Source: KBS-96 sp964247975 (GTDB taxonomy: Bacteria > Acidobacteriota > Terriglobia > Bryobacterales > Bryobacteraceae). From it: 64,000 bases of DNA. The notes beneath the pieces were generated by a model that was not told where the DNA came from, searched no databases, and saw only the letters and a program-made list of their open reading frames with translations. A program made the translations under genes and the position numbers. The DNA is taken from the NCBI GenBank assembly GCA_964247975.1, contig CAXTWH010000008.1, positions 73,397 through 137,396 of the forward strand, given 5' to 3'. Positions 1 through 8,808 of the stretch are shown piece after piece (within the stretch, counting starts at the first letter, position 1; each line of letters opens with the position of its first letter).

Positions 1-1
1 T

Positions 2-1465
2 TTCCTTTTCTGCTGTTCCTTGTTGGCCCAAGCGCCGGATGATCAACTGGCGATTGCTTCTCAACAAGCCAAGCAGTTAATGGCAGATGGCCGTTTTGAA
101 GAAGCTATTCCCCTTTACAAGCAACTGTTACAGGCTGTTCCCGGCAATCCGGGGCTGATTCTGAATTTGGGTTTAGCGGAAGAAATGGCCGGACATCCCG
201 CCGCTGCTATTCCGCAGTTTGAGTCCGTTTTGAAATCTCAGCCGAACAACGTTCCCGCCCTCCTCTCGCTGGGAACGGCTTATCTGCAATTGAACAAGCC
301 GAAATTGGCGATTGCGCCGCTTACCAAGTTGATTTCTCTCGACTCGCAAAACCGCGATGCACATGGAATGCTGGCCGGCGCATTGATGGCAACCGACCGC
401 TGGAGCGAGGCAACTCAGCAGTACCGAAAGCTCACGAGCCTCAACCCTGGCGACGCAAAAGCCTGGTATGGATTAGGCAAAGCTTATGAAGCATTATCCG
501 CCAATTCTTTCAACCATTTGGAAAAGATAGCGCCTGAATCAGCGTATGTTTTAACGCTGGTAGCGGAATCACAGTTCAGCCGCCAACAGTATCGCAGCGC
601 GTTTTTCTTTTATCAGGAAGCTTCCCGCAAGAAACCCAATCTCCGCACGCTTCATGCGGGTTTAGCGGAAGTTTACAACAAAACCGAACACTCCGACTGG
701 GCCGCCGTCGCCGAGCAGCAGGAGAAAACTTTGCCGCCGCCCAACTGCGCCTTGCAAAAAGCCGAATGCAGTTTTCTATCCGGTAATTATCTGCAAGCAG
801 CACAATCCGCCGCCGCGAACACGCCCGACGCTTTGTTCTGGGCCACCAAAGCTTACAACGCGCTGGCGTTTGCGGCCTTCGATCATCTGGGAAATCTGCC
901 TGAATCCGCGGAGCTTCATGCGTTAAAAGCGGAACTGCTGCGGAGCCATCGCCAATATCTCCCATCAGCCGAGGAATACCGTTCCGCGCTTAAACTTGCT
1001 CCCGACGATCCCCGTTTGCAGCAGGAATTAATCACGTCGTTGTTTCTGGGGAAGGATTATCAAACAGTGATTCCTTTGCTTAAGACAGAATTGGCGGTCC
1101 AACCGCATTCGGCGGAAACAAACTTCATGCTCGGAGACAGTTTTCTCCGCACCGAGCAGCCGGATGGAGCCATTCCTTTTTTGCAAACCGCTTTGCAAGC
1201 GCAGCCGGATATGCCGACGGCCCATGCGTCGTTAGGATTAGCACTGATGCTGACCGATCATGCGAACGAAGCGATACCGCATTTGGAAAAATCGCTCGCG
1301 ATTGATGAAGACGGCAGCCTTCATTACCAGCTTGCGCGCGCTTACCAGGCGAAAGGCGATACATTGCGAGCGCGCGAGTTAATGACACAGTATCAGAGAA
1401 TTCAAAGCAGAAATCAGGAACATAAAGACGAAGTGGCGCGTGAAGCGCAGATCACGGCTCCTTAA
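2..1465 (+). CDS. TPR-repeat secreted protein, 5' end cut by window edge
   Basis: Tetratricopeptide-repeat protein with many helical TPR units along its whole length, for example the repeated pattern of EEAIPLYKQLL, GLILNLGLAEEMAGH and AAIPQFESVL. The frame is open from base 2. The first visible residues are hydrophobic and run into LLAQAPDD, which reads like the end of a signal peptide, so the true start lies upstream of the window and a TTG at base 20 is only the first formal start. TPR proteins of this kind are scaffolds; no catalytic motif is visible. Its last 14 bases overlap the end of the convergent CRTAC1 gene. A second TPR gene follows another CRTAC1 gene at 50752, so the pairing recurs in this genome. 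Confidence 0.85.
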   Translation, partial: FLFCCSLLAQAPDDQLAIASQQAKQLMADGRFEEAIPLYKQLLQAVPGNPGLILNLGLAEEMAGHPAAAIPQFESVLKSQPNNVPALLSLGTAYLQLNKPKLAIAPLTKLISLDSQNRDAHGMLAGALMATDRWSEATQQYRKLTSLNPGDAKAWYGLGKAYEALSANSFNHLEKIAPESAYVLTLVAESQFSRQQYRSAFFFYQEASRKKPNLRTLHAGLAEVYNKTEHSDWAAVAEQQEKTLPPPNCALQKAECSFLSGNYLQAAQSAAANTPDALFWATKAYNALAFAAFDHLGNLPESAELHALKAELLRSHRQYLPSAEEYRSALKLAPDDPRLQQELITSLFLGKDYQTVIPLLKTELAVQPHSAETNFMLGDSFLRTEQPDGAIPFLQTALQAQPDMPTAHASLGLALMLTDHANEAIPHLEKSLAIDEDGSLHYQLARAYQAKGDTLRARELMTQYQRIQSRNQEHKDEVAREAQITAP

Positions 1466-3134
1466 TTGTCAGCACTTGATCAGCTTTTACTTGCTCTAAC
1501 ACTTGTCTAGTTCCGCTCGGCCAGCGAATCTCAATTCGCTCCACCAATGTTTCTTGACCCAATCCGAAATGCAGCTTACCCAAACTGGAAGAAGCATAGC
1601 TAACCGCGCTTGTCATTTCGTTCCATTGATTGCCGATGCGGACGCGCGCGCCCAGGCCGTCGCGATTGCTGCGCGTTCCGTGCAGTTGCAGCGCAATCCA
1701 ATGGTTCGCCGCCGGAGTGGTGTTGTGCCACAGTTCAGCCGGTTCGCCCAGCGCGGAAACCACGATGTCAATTCGGCCATCACCATCAAAATCAGCGAAT
1801 GCGGCACCGCGATGGGCTTTGCTTGCCGTGAACCCGGCTTCGTTTGAAACGTCAACGAAAGTGCCGTCGCCCCGATTGGCGAACAAGCTGTTCGGCTCCT
1901 TATAAGCAGAGGCTTCAAATAATTCCACTCGGTCATTCACATGGGAATTGGCGGTAAACAGGTCCTTCGCGCCGTCATTATTGAAATCCACCAATCCCAC
2001 GCCCCAACCGCTATGCCGCAGGCTGGCCGCGCCGATTCTGCTGCCGTAAGTGGCGTCAATGAAATTGCCTTTGCCATCATTCTTGAACAAAGGAAACGTT
2101 TCGCCTGACAAAGCGGTAAAAACAATATCAGGCCAGCCGTCGTTATTGTAATCGCGGAAGTCGGTTCCCATGCCGGCCACCGGCTTGCCGTCGCTGCGCA
2201 GCGCGACCCCGGCCAATAATCCCGTTTCTTCAAATGTTCCGTTGCCGCGATTGTGAAATAGAAAATTCGGCATGTTGTCGTTGGTGACAAATACATCCGG
2301 CCAGCCGTCGCTGTCGTAATCGGCAAACGACACGCTCATGCCGCGCCCGGCAAAACCGGCAATACCTGCTTTTTCGGAAACGTCCTCAAACGTGCCGTCG
2401 CCCCGGTTGCGGTACAACGTACTGGCGAAACCTTCGTAGTATTTGGGGTGGCAGTAAATTCTGATGTTATGCGCTGTGTCGCCGCAGAAACGGTCGGTTT
2501 CCGGCGTCCACTTGGCATAATGAACTACCCATAAATCAAGCCGTCCATCATTGTTGTAATCGAACCAGCCCGCCGCCACGGCCCATTTCCCGCTGCGAAT
2601 ACCTGCTTTCTCGGTCACGTCCTCAAACCGCCCGTTTCCCAGATTGCGGTAAAGCAGATTGCGGTTGACGCCGGCCACAAACAAATCCGGTTTTCCGTCA
2701 TTGTCGTAATCGGCCGCCGCCGCGCCCATCGAGTATCCCTCACCGCCGATTCCCGCCGTTTCCGTTACGTCCCGAAACTTCATTCCACCTTCGTTGTGGA
2801 ACAGTCGGTTGCTGGATTCTGCTCCCGTTTTCTTTAGCGTCGGCAGAGGAGCGCCATTAGTGAAGAAGATATCAGGCCGTCCGTCGCCGTCGTAATCGAA
2901 CACGGCTACGCCTCCGGCCATTGTTTCAATCATGTGTTTTTCCGGCGTGGGATAGTTGTGCAGAACGAAATTTAATCCGCTGTTTGGGGCCACGTCTTCA
3001 AAGCGAAACGGCGCAAGACTCCTCACAGTATCGGGCCAAGCGGCGGCAACAAAACACGAACAAATGAACCCAATCAGGCCTAACAAGATCCATTTGCTTT
3101 TCGATTGCGAAGATAACAGTTGACTACGGCGCAT
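1452..3134 (-). CDS. CRTAC1 family protein (VCBS/FG-GAP repeats with C-terminal UnbV/ASPIC domain)
   Basis: Predicted extracytoplasmic beta-propeller protein. After a hydrophobic N-terminal segment the chain carries repeated calcium-binding-type loops of the form DYDNDGKPDLF, DYNNDGRLDLW and DFDGDGRIDIV (VCBS/FG-GAP repeats), and ends with an ASPIC/UnbV segment containing NRDGLGARVRI and IRWPSGTRQVLEQV. This architecture is common in Acidobacteriota and Planctomycetota; the biochemical role is not established. The first in-frame start is a TTG at 3170; the ATG at 3134, 12 codons later, puts a short basic stretch before the hydrophobic segment and is preferred, although neither start has a clear ribosome-binding site. 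It diverges from glycogen phosphorylase and is a paralogue of the gene at 49130. Confidence 0.85.
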   Translation of the reverse strand: MRRSQLLSSQSKSKWILLGLIGFICSCFVAAAWPDTVRSLAPFRFEDVAPNSGLNFVLHNYPTPEKHMIETMAGGVAVFDYDGDGRPDIFFTNGAPLPTLKKTGAESSNRLFHNEGGMKFRDVTETAGIGGEGYSMGAAAADYDNDGKPDLFVAGVNRNLLYRNLGNGRFEDVTEKAGIRSGKWAVAAGWFDYNNDGRLDLWVVHYAKWTPETDRFCGDTAHNIRIYCHPKYYEGFASTLYRNRGDGTFEDVSEKAGIAGFAGRGMSVSFADYDSDGWPDVFVTNDNMPNFLFHNRGNGTFEETGLLAGVALRSDGKPVAGMGTDFRDYNNDGWPDIVFTALSGETFPLFKNDGKGNFIDATYGSRIGAASLRHSGWGVGLVDFNNDGAKDLFTANSHVNDRVELFEASAYKEPNSLFANRGDGTFVDVSNEAGFTASKAHRGAAFADFDGDGRIDIVVSALGEPAELWHNTTPAANHWIALQLHGTRSNRDGLGARVRIGNQWNEMTSAVSYASSSLGKLHFGLGQETLVERIEIRWPSGTRQVLEQVKADQVLTIKEP

Positions 3135-3220
3135 TTTGCGTGATGCCGGGATTTGCTTTAATTTATCCAATTTTCATTTTTCGCTGACCGATGTTGGCGT
3201 ACAACTGAAGATACTCCCCT

Positions 3221-5728
3221 ATGACACAAGCTGACGATGTTTACACCGGAACCAGCGCCGAAGCTTTAAAAAGTTCGTTTCTGGATCATTTGTATTATTC
3301 CCAGGGCAAGTTCCCCGGCATTGCCACCGCTTACGATCTTTACCTGGCCGCGGCTCTGGCTGTTCGCGACCGCTTGGTGGAGCGGTGGATAGAATCCATT
3401 CAAACGTTTCAGCGCGAAGACGTTCGCGTGGTGGCTTACCTGAGCGCCGAATATCTGCTGGGACCGCATCTGGATAATAACCTGCTGAATCTGGATCTCA
3501 CCAAACAGGCGCATGAAGCAGCTTCGCAGCTTGGCTGGAACCTTCCCGAAATCATCGACCAGGAACCGGAACCGGGCTTGGGCAATGGCGGACTGGGCAG
3601 GCTGGCTGCTTGTTACATGGATTCGATGGCTACGCTAGGCCTTCCCGCGATCGGCTATGGCATTCGCTACGAGTACGGCATTTTTAAACAGGAGATCCGC
3701 GACGGATGGCAAGTGGAAGTAACAGATAAGTGGCTTCAGTTCGGCAATCCTTGGGAACTCAAGCGCCCCGAATCAGCCGTTAATATCTGCTTTGGCGGGC
3801 ATACGGAAGCGGGCCTGGACGAAAAAGGCCGGTACCGGGTGCGCTGGGTGCCGGACCACATCATCAAAGCCATGCCTTACGACACGCCGATTGCCGGCTA
3901 TCGCACCAACACAACCAATACCGTCCGGCTTTGGAGCGCGGAAGCGGCCGAATCCTTTGACTTTGCCATTTTCAACACGGGCGATTACCTCGGCGCTGTG
4001 CGCACCAAAATTGACGGGGAAACCATCTCCAAAGTTCTTTATCCCAACGACGAGAACGTACATGGCAAGGAACTGCGGCTTCAACAACAGTTCTTTTTTA
4101 CTTCGGCTTCCTTGCAGGATATGATCCGCATTCATCTGCGGCATAACCGCAAGATGGAAGAATTTGATCAGAAGTGGGCCGTTCAAATGAACGATACGCA
4201 CCCATCGATTGCGGTAGCGGAACTGATGCGCTTGCTCGTCGATGAGCATCAGGTCCCCTGGGAAACAGCTTGGCAAACCACGCAAAACACTCTGGGGTAT
4301 ACCAACCATACGCTTTTGCCGGAAGCTTTGGAAAAATGGCCTATCTCATTATTTGGCAGGCTGCTGCCCCGCCATCTGGAAATCATCTACGAAATCAATC
4401 GCCGCTTTTTGAATGAAGTAAGCGCGAAATACCCCGGCGACCAGGACCGCCTCCGGCGCATGTCGCTGATCGACGAAGATGGCGAGCGTTACGTCCGTAT
4501 GGCCTATCTGGCCACCGTGGGCAGCCATGCCGTAAACGGTGTTGCCGCCCTACATACGGAGTTGCTTAAAAAAGACACGCTGCGCGATTTTTATGAGATG
4601 TATCCGGCTAAATTCAGCAACAAAACCAATGGCGTTACGCCGCGCCGTTGGATGGGCGTCAGCGATCCTCATTTAGCTGAGCTCATTACTTCGCAGGTTG
4701 GTTCAGACTGGCTGACGGATTTGTCAAAGCTAAAAAAACTAGCGCCGCTCGTTGATGACGCTTCATTTCAGCACGACTGGGAAGACAGGCAGCATGCGGT
4801 GAAACGGGATTTCGCGAACTACCTGCGCAAGCTGACCGGAATCGAAATCTCGCCTTCGTCGATGTTCGACGTGATGGTGAAGCGCATCCACGAATACAAA
4901 CGGCAGCATTTAAAAGTGCTGCACATCATTGCGCTTTACAAACGCCTCCAACAGAACCCGAAAGCGGTGATAATTCCGAGAAGCTTTATTTTCGGCGGAA
5001 AAGCCGCGCCGGGCTATTGGATGGCGAAGCTCATTATTAAGCTCATCAATGCCGTGGCCGAAGTAGTGAATCAGAACTCCCTGGTGGATGGGCGGTTGAA
5101 AGTTGCGTTTCTTCCCAATTACAACGTCAGTTCCGGCCAGCATGTGTATCCCGCCGCCGACTTATCCGAGCAGATTTCGTTGGCGGGCAAGGAAGCTTCC
5201 GGCACAGGCAACATGAAATTCGCTATGAATGGAGCCGTTACCATCGGCACTCTAGACGGCGCAAACATCGAAATCCGCGAGCAGGTAGGGGCGGAAAACT
5301 TTTTTCTGTTTGGGCTGACTGCCGAACAGGTTGCCGAGCAGCGCGTTCAAGGATACCGGTCCATGCATTATTACGAGTCCGATCCTGAGTTGAGGAACGT
5401 GCTGGATAGTTTGGTTTCCGGCGAATTTTCCCGAGGCGACCGGCAGCTTTTCCGTCCGCTGGTGGATTCGCTTCTGCAAAGCGATCCTTATTTTCTGCTC
5501 GCTGATTTTCGCGCTTATCTGGATTGCCAAGATCAAGTTGGTCTTGCTTACCAGAACCGCAGCCGCTGGAACAGAATGTCCATTCTGAACGTGGCTCACT
5601 GCGGAAAATTTTCTTCTGACCGAAGCGTGCGTGAATATACGGAAGAAATCTGGCGCGTAAATAGTATTCGCGTGAACAGCGGATTGGCAACAGAGAATAG
5701 TACTGATTTTTACGCTGCCAATCGCTAA
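3221..5728 (+). CDS. glgP: Glycogen/starch/alpha-glucan phosphorylase
   Basis: Cytosolic PLP enzyme of glycosyltransferase family 35 that releases glucose-1-phosphate from glycogen or maltodextrin by phosphorolysis. The 835-residue length is that of the long bacterial and eukaryotic-type family. Visible signatures are the GNGGLGRLAACYMDSMATL region, the NDTHPSIAVAELMRLL stretch, and the pyridoxal-phosphate site EASGTGNMKF, whose lysine is residue 666. The N-terminal region is of normal length. The ATG at 3221 has only a weak ribosome-binding site. It lies 50-90 bases from the divergent CRTAC1 gene, and the next gene downstream is rpsA behind a structured leader, so glgP is probably transcribed alone. 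Confidence 0.97.
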   Translation: MTQADDVYTGTSAEALKSSFLDHLYYSQGKFPGIATAYDLYLAAALAVRDRLVERWIESIQTFQREDVRVVAYLSAEYLLGPHLDNNLLNLDLTKQAHEAASQLGWNLPEIIDQEPEPGLGNGGLGRLAACYMDSMATLGLPAIGYGIRYEYGIFKQEIRDGWQVEVTDKWLQFGNPWELKRPESAVNICFGGHTEAGLDEKGRYRVRWVPDHIIKAMPYDTPIAGYRTNTTNTVRLWSAEAAESFDFAIFNTGDYLGAVRTKIDGETISKVLYPNDENVHGKELRLQQQFFFTSASLQDMIRIHLRHNRKMEEFDQKWAVQMNDTHPSIAVAELMRLLVDEHQVPWETAWQTTQNTLGYTNHTLLPEALEKWPISLFGRLLPRHLEIIYEINRRFLNEVSAKYPGDQDRLRRMSLIDEDGERYVRMAYLATVGSHAVNGVAALHTELLKKDTLRDFYEMYPAKFSNKTNGVTPRRWMGVSDPHLAELITSQVGSDWLTDLSKLKKLAPLVDDASFQHDWEDRQHAVKRDFANYLRKLTGIEISPSSMFDVMVKRIHEYKRQHLKVLHIIALYKRLQQNPKAVIIPRSFIFGGKAAPGYWMAKLIIKLINAVAEVVNQNSLVDGRLKVAFLPNYNVSSGQHVYPAADLSEQISLAGKEASGTGNMKFAMNGAVTIGTLDGANIEIREQVGAENFFLFGLTAEQVAEQRVQGYRSMHYYESDPELRNVLDSLVSGEFSRGDRQLFRPLVDSLLQSDPYFLLADFRAYLDCQDQVGLAYQNRSRWNRMSILNVAHCGKFSSDRSVREYTEEIWRVNSIRVNSGLATENSTDFYAANR

Positions 5729-5902
5729 GGTACTAAAAGGATTGATGGAATGCGCGTGTTCCACTGGATTTCACGTTCGCAACGCAGCGGCAGCCATGCC
5801 GGAGGTTGACATCGCTCCGAGCGTCGGCTATAGTGCTGAAGTACTGAACTATCAATACTTTGAAGGCTATGTCCGCACTTCCGGGATGGTTCCAGTTTTT
5901 TG

Positions 5903-5920
5903 CTCCTACGGGAGTTTTTT
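5903..5920 (+). terminator. Short hairpin with a cUACGg tetraloop followed by six T
   Basis: CTCC (5903-5906) pairs with GGAG (5911-5914) around the loop TACG, giving the unusually stable C(UACG)G tetraloop in RNA, and is followed directly by T6. The stem is only 4-5 bp, so it could be a weak intrinsic terminator for transcripts arriving from glgP or a pause/attenuation site in the rpsA leader. It is 55 bases upstream of the rpsA start codon. Confidence 0.45.
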
Positions 5921-5956
5921 CTGAACTTCATTTCGCCCTTGATGATGAAGTTCAGA
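5920..5956 (+). promoter_or_regulatory. Perfect 12-bp inverted repeat in the rpsA leader
   Basis: TCTGAACTTCAT (5920-5931) is exactly complementary to ATGAAGTTCAGA (5945-5956) with a 13-base loop. The hairpin ends 19 bases before the rpsA ATG. In E. coli, S1 represses its own translation through a folded rpsA leader, so a structured leader is expected; that this hairpin is the regulatory element here is inference. It could instead be a DNA operator. Confidence 0.5.
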
Positions 5957-5975
5957 ACTTGGGGTAAACAATCAG

Positions 5976-7715
5976 ATGGCGGATCAAATTGACAAGTTTA
6001 CGGAAACACCTGGCGGAGAAGAAAGCGAAGATTACCAGGCGCTTCTTGACGACTACAGCCAATTCGGCCGCACGGCGGAAGGCGAATCCTTCGAGGGACA
6101 TGTTCTCAGTGTGTCTCCACAAGAAGTCATTGTAGATATTGGGCGCAAGATTGAGGGATTAGTTCCGGCTTCCCAATTTCCCAGCGTTGATGGCAAGCCG
6201 GATGTGCAGGTGGGCGACACCATCGAGGTGGTTTTCGATCGCACCGGAGAACAGCCGGAAGGCTATCTGCTGCTTTCTTATGAACGCGCTCATCGCAAGC
6301 ATGCCTGGGAGAACCTGGAAAAAACAGCTAGTGAAGGAAGCACGGTTAAAGGCCGAGTGCTGCGAAAAGTAAAAGGCGGCCTGGAAGTTGATATTGGCGG
6401 CGTAATTGCGTTTCTTCCCGGCTCGCAACTGGAAGTCAGACCTGTTCACAATCTGGATGTTTATGTAGGCCAGGAACTGCCCGTTCGTATTTTGAAGCTG
6501 AACCGCCGCCGTAATAATGCGGTAGTTTCACGCCGGGTACTGATCGAAGAAGAATCGGTGTCGCGGAAAACCAACACGCTTTCTCATATTGAGGAAGGCG
6601 CGGTGGTAACGGGCACTGTGAAGAACTTAACCGATTACGGCGCGTTTGTGGATCTGGGCGGCATTGACGGCCTGCTGCACGTGAGCGATTTAAGTTATGG
6701 CAACGTGACGCATCCTTCGGGAGTGGTGCAGGTCGGCGAACAAGTCACGGTTAAGGTGCTGAAATTCGATCCGAATAAGGAAAGAATTTCGCTCGGTTTG
6801 AAACAGATGGCTCCTGACCCGTGGCTGCAGATCGAAGGCCGGTATCCGATTCAAAGCCGGGTAGTGGGCCGCGTGGTCAGCGTAACCGATTACGGCGCTT
6901 TTGTGGAATTGGAGCCGGGCGTGGAAGGCTTAATCCACATTTCCGAGATGACCTGGAGCCGCCGGATGAAGCATCCGAACAAGGTGGTGCGGGTGGGCGA
7001 TCAGGTGGAAGCGGTGATCCTCGACGTAAAGCCGGAAGAACGCCGCATCTCGCTCGGCATTAAACAATTGGAAGCCGACCCTTGGACCACCGTATCCGAC
7101 CGCTACAGCATCGGTTCAGTAATCGAAGGCCGGGTGCGAAAGCTTTCTGATTTCGGCGCATTTATTGAAATCGAGGAAGGTGTTGACGGACTGGTTCATA
7201 TTTCCGATATGTCCTGGACGGCGCGGGTGAAACATCCGTCGGAGCTGGTGAAAAAAGGCCAGGTTGTGCAGGCGGTGATTTTGAATATTGACGCGCCGAG
7301 CCGCCGTTTGTCGCTCGGCATGAAGCAGTTGCAACCGGATGCCTGGGAAACGTTTTTCCGCACTCACCAAGTGGGCGACGTGGTACGCGGAAAACCTTGC
7401 CGCGCCGCGCAGTTCGGTGTTTTTGTGGAACTGCTGCCGGGCGTGGAAGGGCTCTGCCATCGCAGTGAGATTCCCGTAGATAGCCGAAAAAAACAACCGG
7501 AAAAAAACGAATTGCTGCTGCCGATGAACGAAGAAATGGATTTCAAGATTTTAAAAATGAATGAAGCGCAGAAACGCATCGGCCTCAGCTTGAAAGCGAT
7601 GGCGGAAGAAGCGGAAATGACGCGCTTGCAGGATTATAAGCGGCAAGCCGCCGCCGCTACGTCGAGCATGGGTGATGTCATGAAAAGCCGTCCGACGGAC
7701 AGTTACCAGGATTGA
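5976..7715 (+). CDS. rpsA: 30S ribosomal protein S1
   Basis: Ribosomal protein S1 brings mRNA to the 30S subunit and helps unfold it. The 579 residues contain six S1 (OB-fold) RNA-binding domains, beginning near residues 38, 122, 207, 293, 380 and 467. The third to fifth carry the clearest motifs, such as DYGAFVDLGGIDGLLHVSDL and DYGAFVELEPGVEGLIHISEM. Domains 1-2 are divergent, as is usual for the ribosome-binding end. The start is an ATG preceded by a GGGG-containing stretch. It is followed after 18 bases by an IHF/HU gene, the same order as rpsA-ihfB in proteobacteria, which supports a shared transcript. Its leader holds two hairpins that may regulate it. Confidence 0.97.
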   Translation: MADQIDKFTETPGGEESEDYQALLDDYSQFGRTAEGESFEGHVLSVSPQEVIVDIGRKIEGLVPASQFPSVDGKPDVQVGDTIEVVFDRTGEQPEGYLLLSYERAHRKHAWENLEKTASEGSTVKGRVLRKVKGGLEVDIGGVIAFLPGSQLEVRPVHNLDVYVGQELPVRILKLNRRRNNAVVSRRVLIEEESVSRKTNTLSHIEEGAVVTGTVKNLTDYGAFVDLGGIDGLLHVSDLSYGNVTHPSGVVQVGEQVTVKVLKFDPNKERISLGLKQMAPDPWLQIEGRYPIQSRVVGRVVSVTDYGAFVELEPGVEGLIHISEMTWSRRMKHPNKVVRVGDQVEAVILDVKPEERRISLGIKQLEADPWTTVSDRYSIGSVIEGRVRKLSDFGAFIEIEEGVDGLVHISDMSWTARVKHPSELVKKGQVVQAVILNIDAPSRRLSLGMKQLQPDAWETFFRTHQVGDVVRGKPCRAAQFGVFVELLPGVEGLCHRSEIPVDSRKKQPEKNELLLPMNEEMDFKILKMNEAQKRIGLSLKAMAEEAEMTRLQDYKRQAAAATSSMGDVMKSRPTDSYQD

Positions 7716-7733
7716 GGGCGGCAGGAAAGCATA

Positions 7734-8066
7734 ATGACAAAGGCTGAACTGATCGAAGAAGTATCCAAGGTTGTGGAAATGACGCGCAAAGATTCGGAAG
7801 TGATCGTGGAAACAATCTTTGAAAGCATCGTCAACAGTTTGCACTCGGGAGACAAAATTGAAATCCGGGGATTCGGCAGCTTCCGCACGCGGCAGCGCCA
7901 GCCCCGCATTGGACGTAACCCGAAAACCGGAAGCCGGGTGGAAGTGCCATCGAAACGCATTCCGTATTTCAAGCCCAGCAAGGAACTGCGCGACATCGTA
8001 AATCGCGGCCCAGCCGATACGGAAGAAAACGCAGACCACTTGCCATCTTCAGAACCAATCTTTTAA
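7734..8066 (+). CDS. HU/IHF family DNA-binding protein (IHF-beta-like)
   Basis: Small nucleoid-associated protein of 110 residues that bends DNA as a dimer. The N-terminal helices (MTKAELIEEVSKVVEMTRKD) are followed by the beta-arm region with GDKIEIRGFGSFRTRQRQ and the DNA-contacting GRNPKTGSRVEVPSKRIPYFKPSKELR. The GRNPKTG turn with its intercalating proline is present. A tail of about 15 acidic and polar residues extends past the usual 90-95-residue core. Its position directly after rpsA matches ihfB in E. coli, but the sequence alone does not decide between HU and IHF. Confidence 0.93.
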   Translation: MTKAELIEEVSKVVEMTRKDSEVIVETIFESIVNSLHSGDKIEIRGFGSFRTRQRQPRIGRNPKTGSRVEVPSKRIPYFKPSKELRDIVNRGPADTEENADHLPSSEPIF

Positions 8067-8095
8067 TTGTTTTCTTCCCATTGGCTAACAACGAT

Positions 8096-8584
8096 ATGGA
8101 ACACTTGTGGACGCCCTGGCGTTCCACCTACGTTACTGCGAAAGCGCCGGAAGGCGTTTGCATTTTCTGCATAGCACTTGCCGAAACGAACAAGGATGAG
8201 CAGAACCTGGTTCTCCACCGGGCGCAGCATAATTTCATTCTGTTGAACCGCTTCCCGTATTCAAGCGGTCATCTGATGATTGCGCCCCATGTGCATGTGT
8301 CGCGCTTAACCGACATTACGGATGAAGCGGCGCAGGAGATGATGCGCCTGGCCCGCGCCGTTGAATCCATTCTGGAAAGTGTGTATCACCCACAGGGCGT
8401 TAACTTAGGCATGAACCTCGGCGAAGCGGCAGGAGCCGGTATTGCTTCGCACATTCACCTGCACCTGCTGCCGCGCTGGATCGGCGATGCAAACTTTATG
8501 AGCGTGGTGGGAAATACGCGAGTGATGCCGGAATCGCTTGAAGATAGCTACCGGAAGCTAAAACCTGCGTTTGCGGCTTTATAA
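8096..8584 (+). CDS. HIT family nucleotide hydrolase/phosphorylase (AP4A-type)
   Basis: Histidine-triad enzyme acting on nucleoside 5'-polyphosphates or dinucleoside tetraphosphates in the cytosol. It starts with MEHLWTPWRSTYV, the conserved opening of the bacterial HIT/AP4A-phosphorylase-like group, has a CIFC pair near the N-terminus that may bind zinc, and carries the triad in SHIHLHLLPRW. An in-frame TTG at 8081 would add five residues, but the ATG at 8096 coincides with the conserved beginning of the family and is preferred. It follows the IHF/HU gene by about 30 bases and may be its co-transcribed neighbour. The exact substrate is not readable from the sequence. Confidence 0.92.
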   Translation: MEHLWTPWRSTYVTAKAPEGVCIFCIALAETNKDEQNLVLHRAQHNFILLNRFPYSSGHLMIAPHVHVSRLTDITDEAAQEMMRLARAVESILESVYHPQGVNLGMNLGEAAGAGIASHIHLHLLPRWIGDANFMSVVGNTRVMPESLEDSYRKLKPAFAAL

Positions 8585-8808
8585 GCGGCGCCGCGAAAGC
8601 TGTAGCTGAACTTTTCCTTGCAACAACTTACAATGCCATTTCGTGCAACGCGGTTTCACCGAACGCTTCCAAGCGCATTCGCTACACTAGGGAATTCGGA
8701 TTCTTAGCGTCCGTACACCATTCCGCGCGTCCCGTTTTGTTATGTAACCCATCGGGTTCGGGTCACGTCAGGGGTGTTTTCGCGCAGCATGAAAGGAATT
8801 GCTCGTAG

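Noticed and set aside
576..965. Minus-strand frame inside the first TPR gene
   Set aside because: Arg- and Pro-rich, no ribosome-binding site, wholly opposite a well supported coding region.
5742..5924. Plus-strand 60-codon frame upstream of rpsA
   Set aside because: No ribosome-binding site, and it runs through the hairpin and T run of the leader; the composition does not look like a protein.
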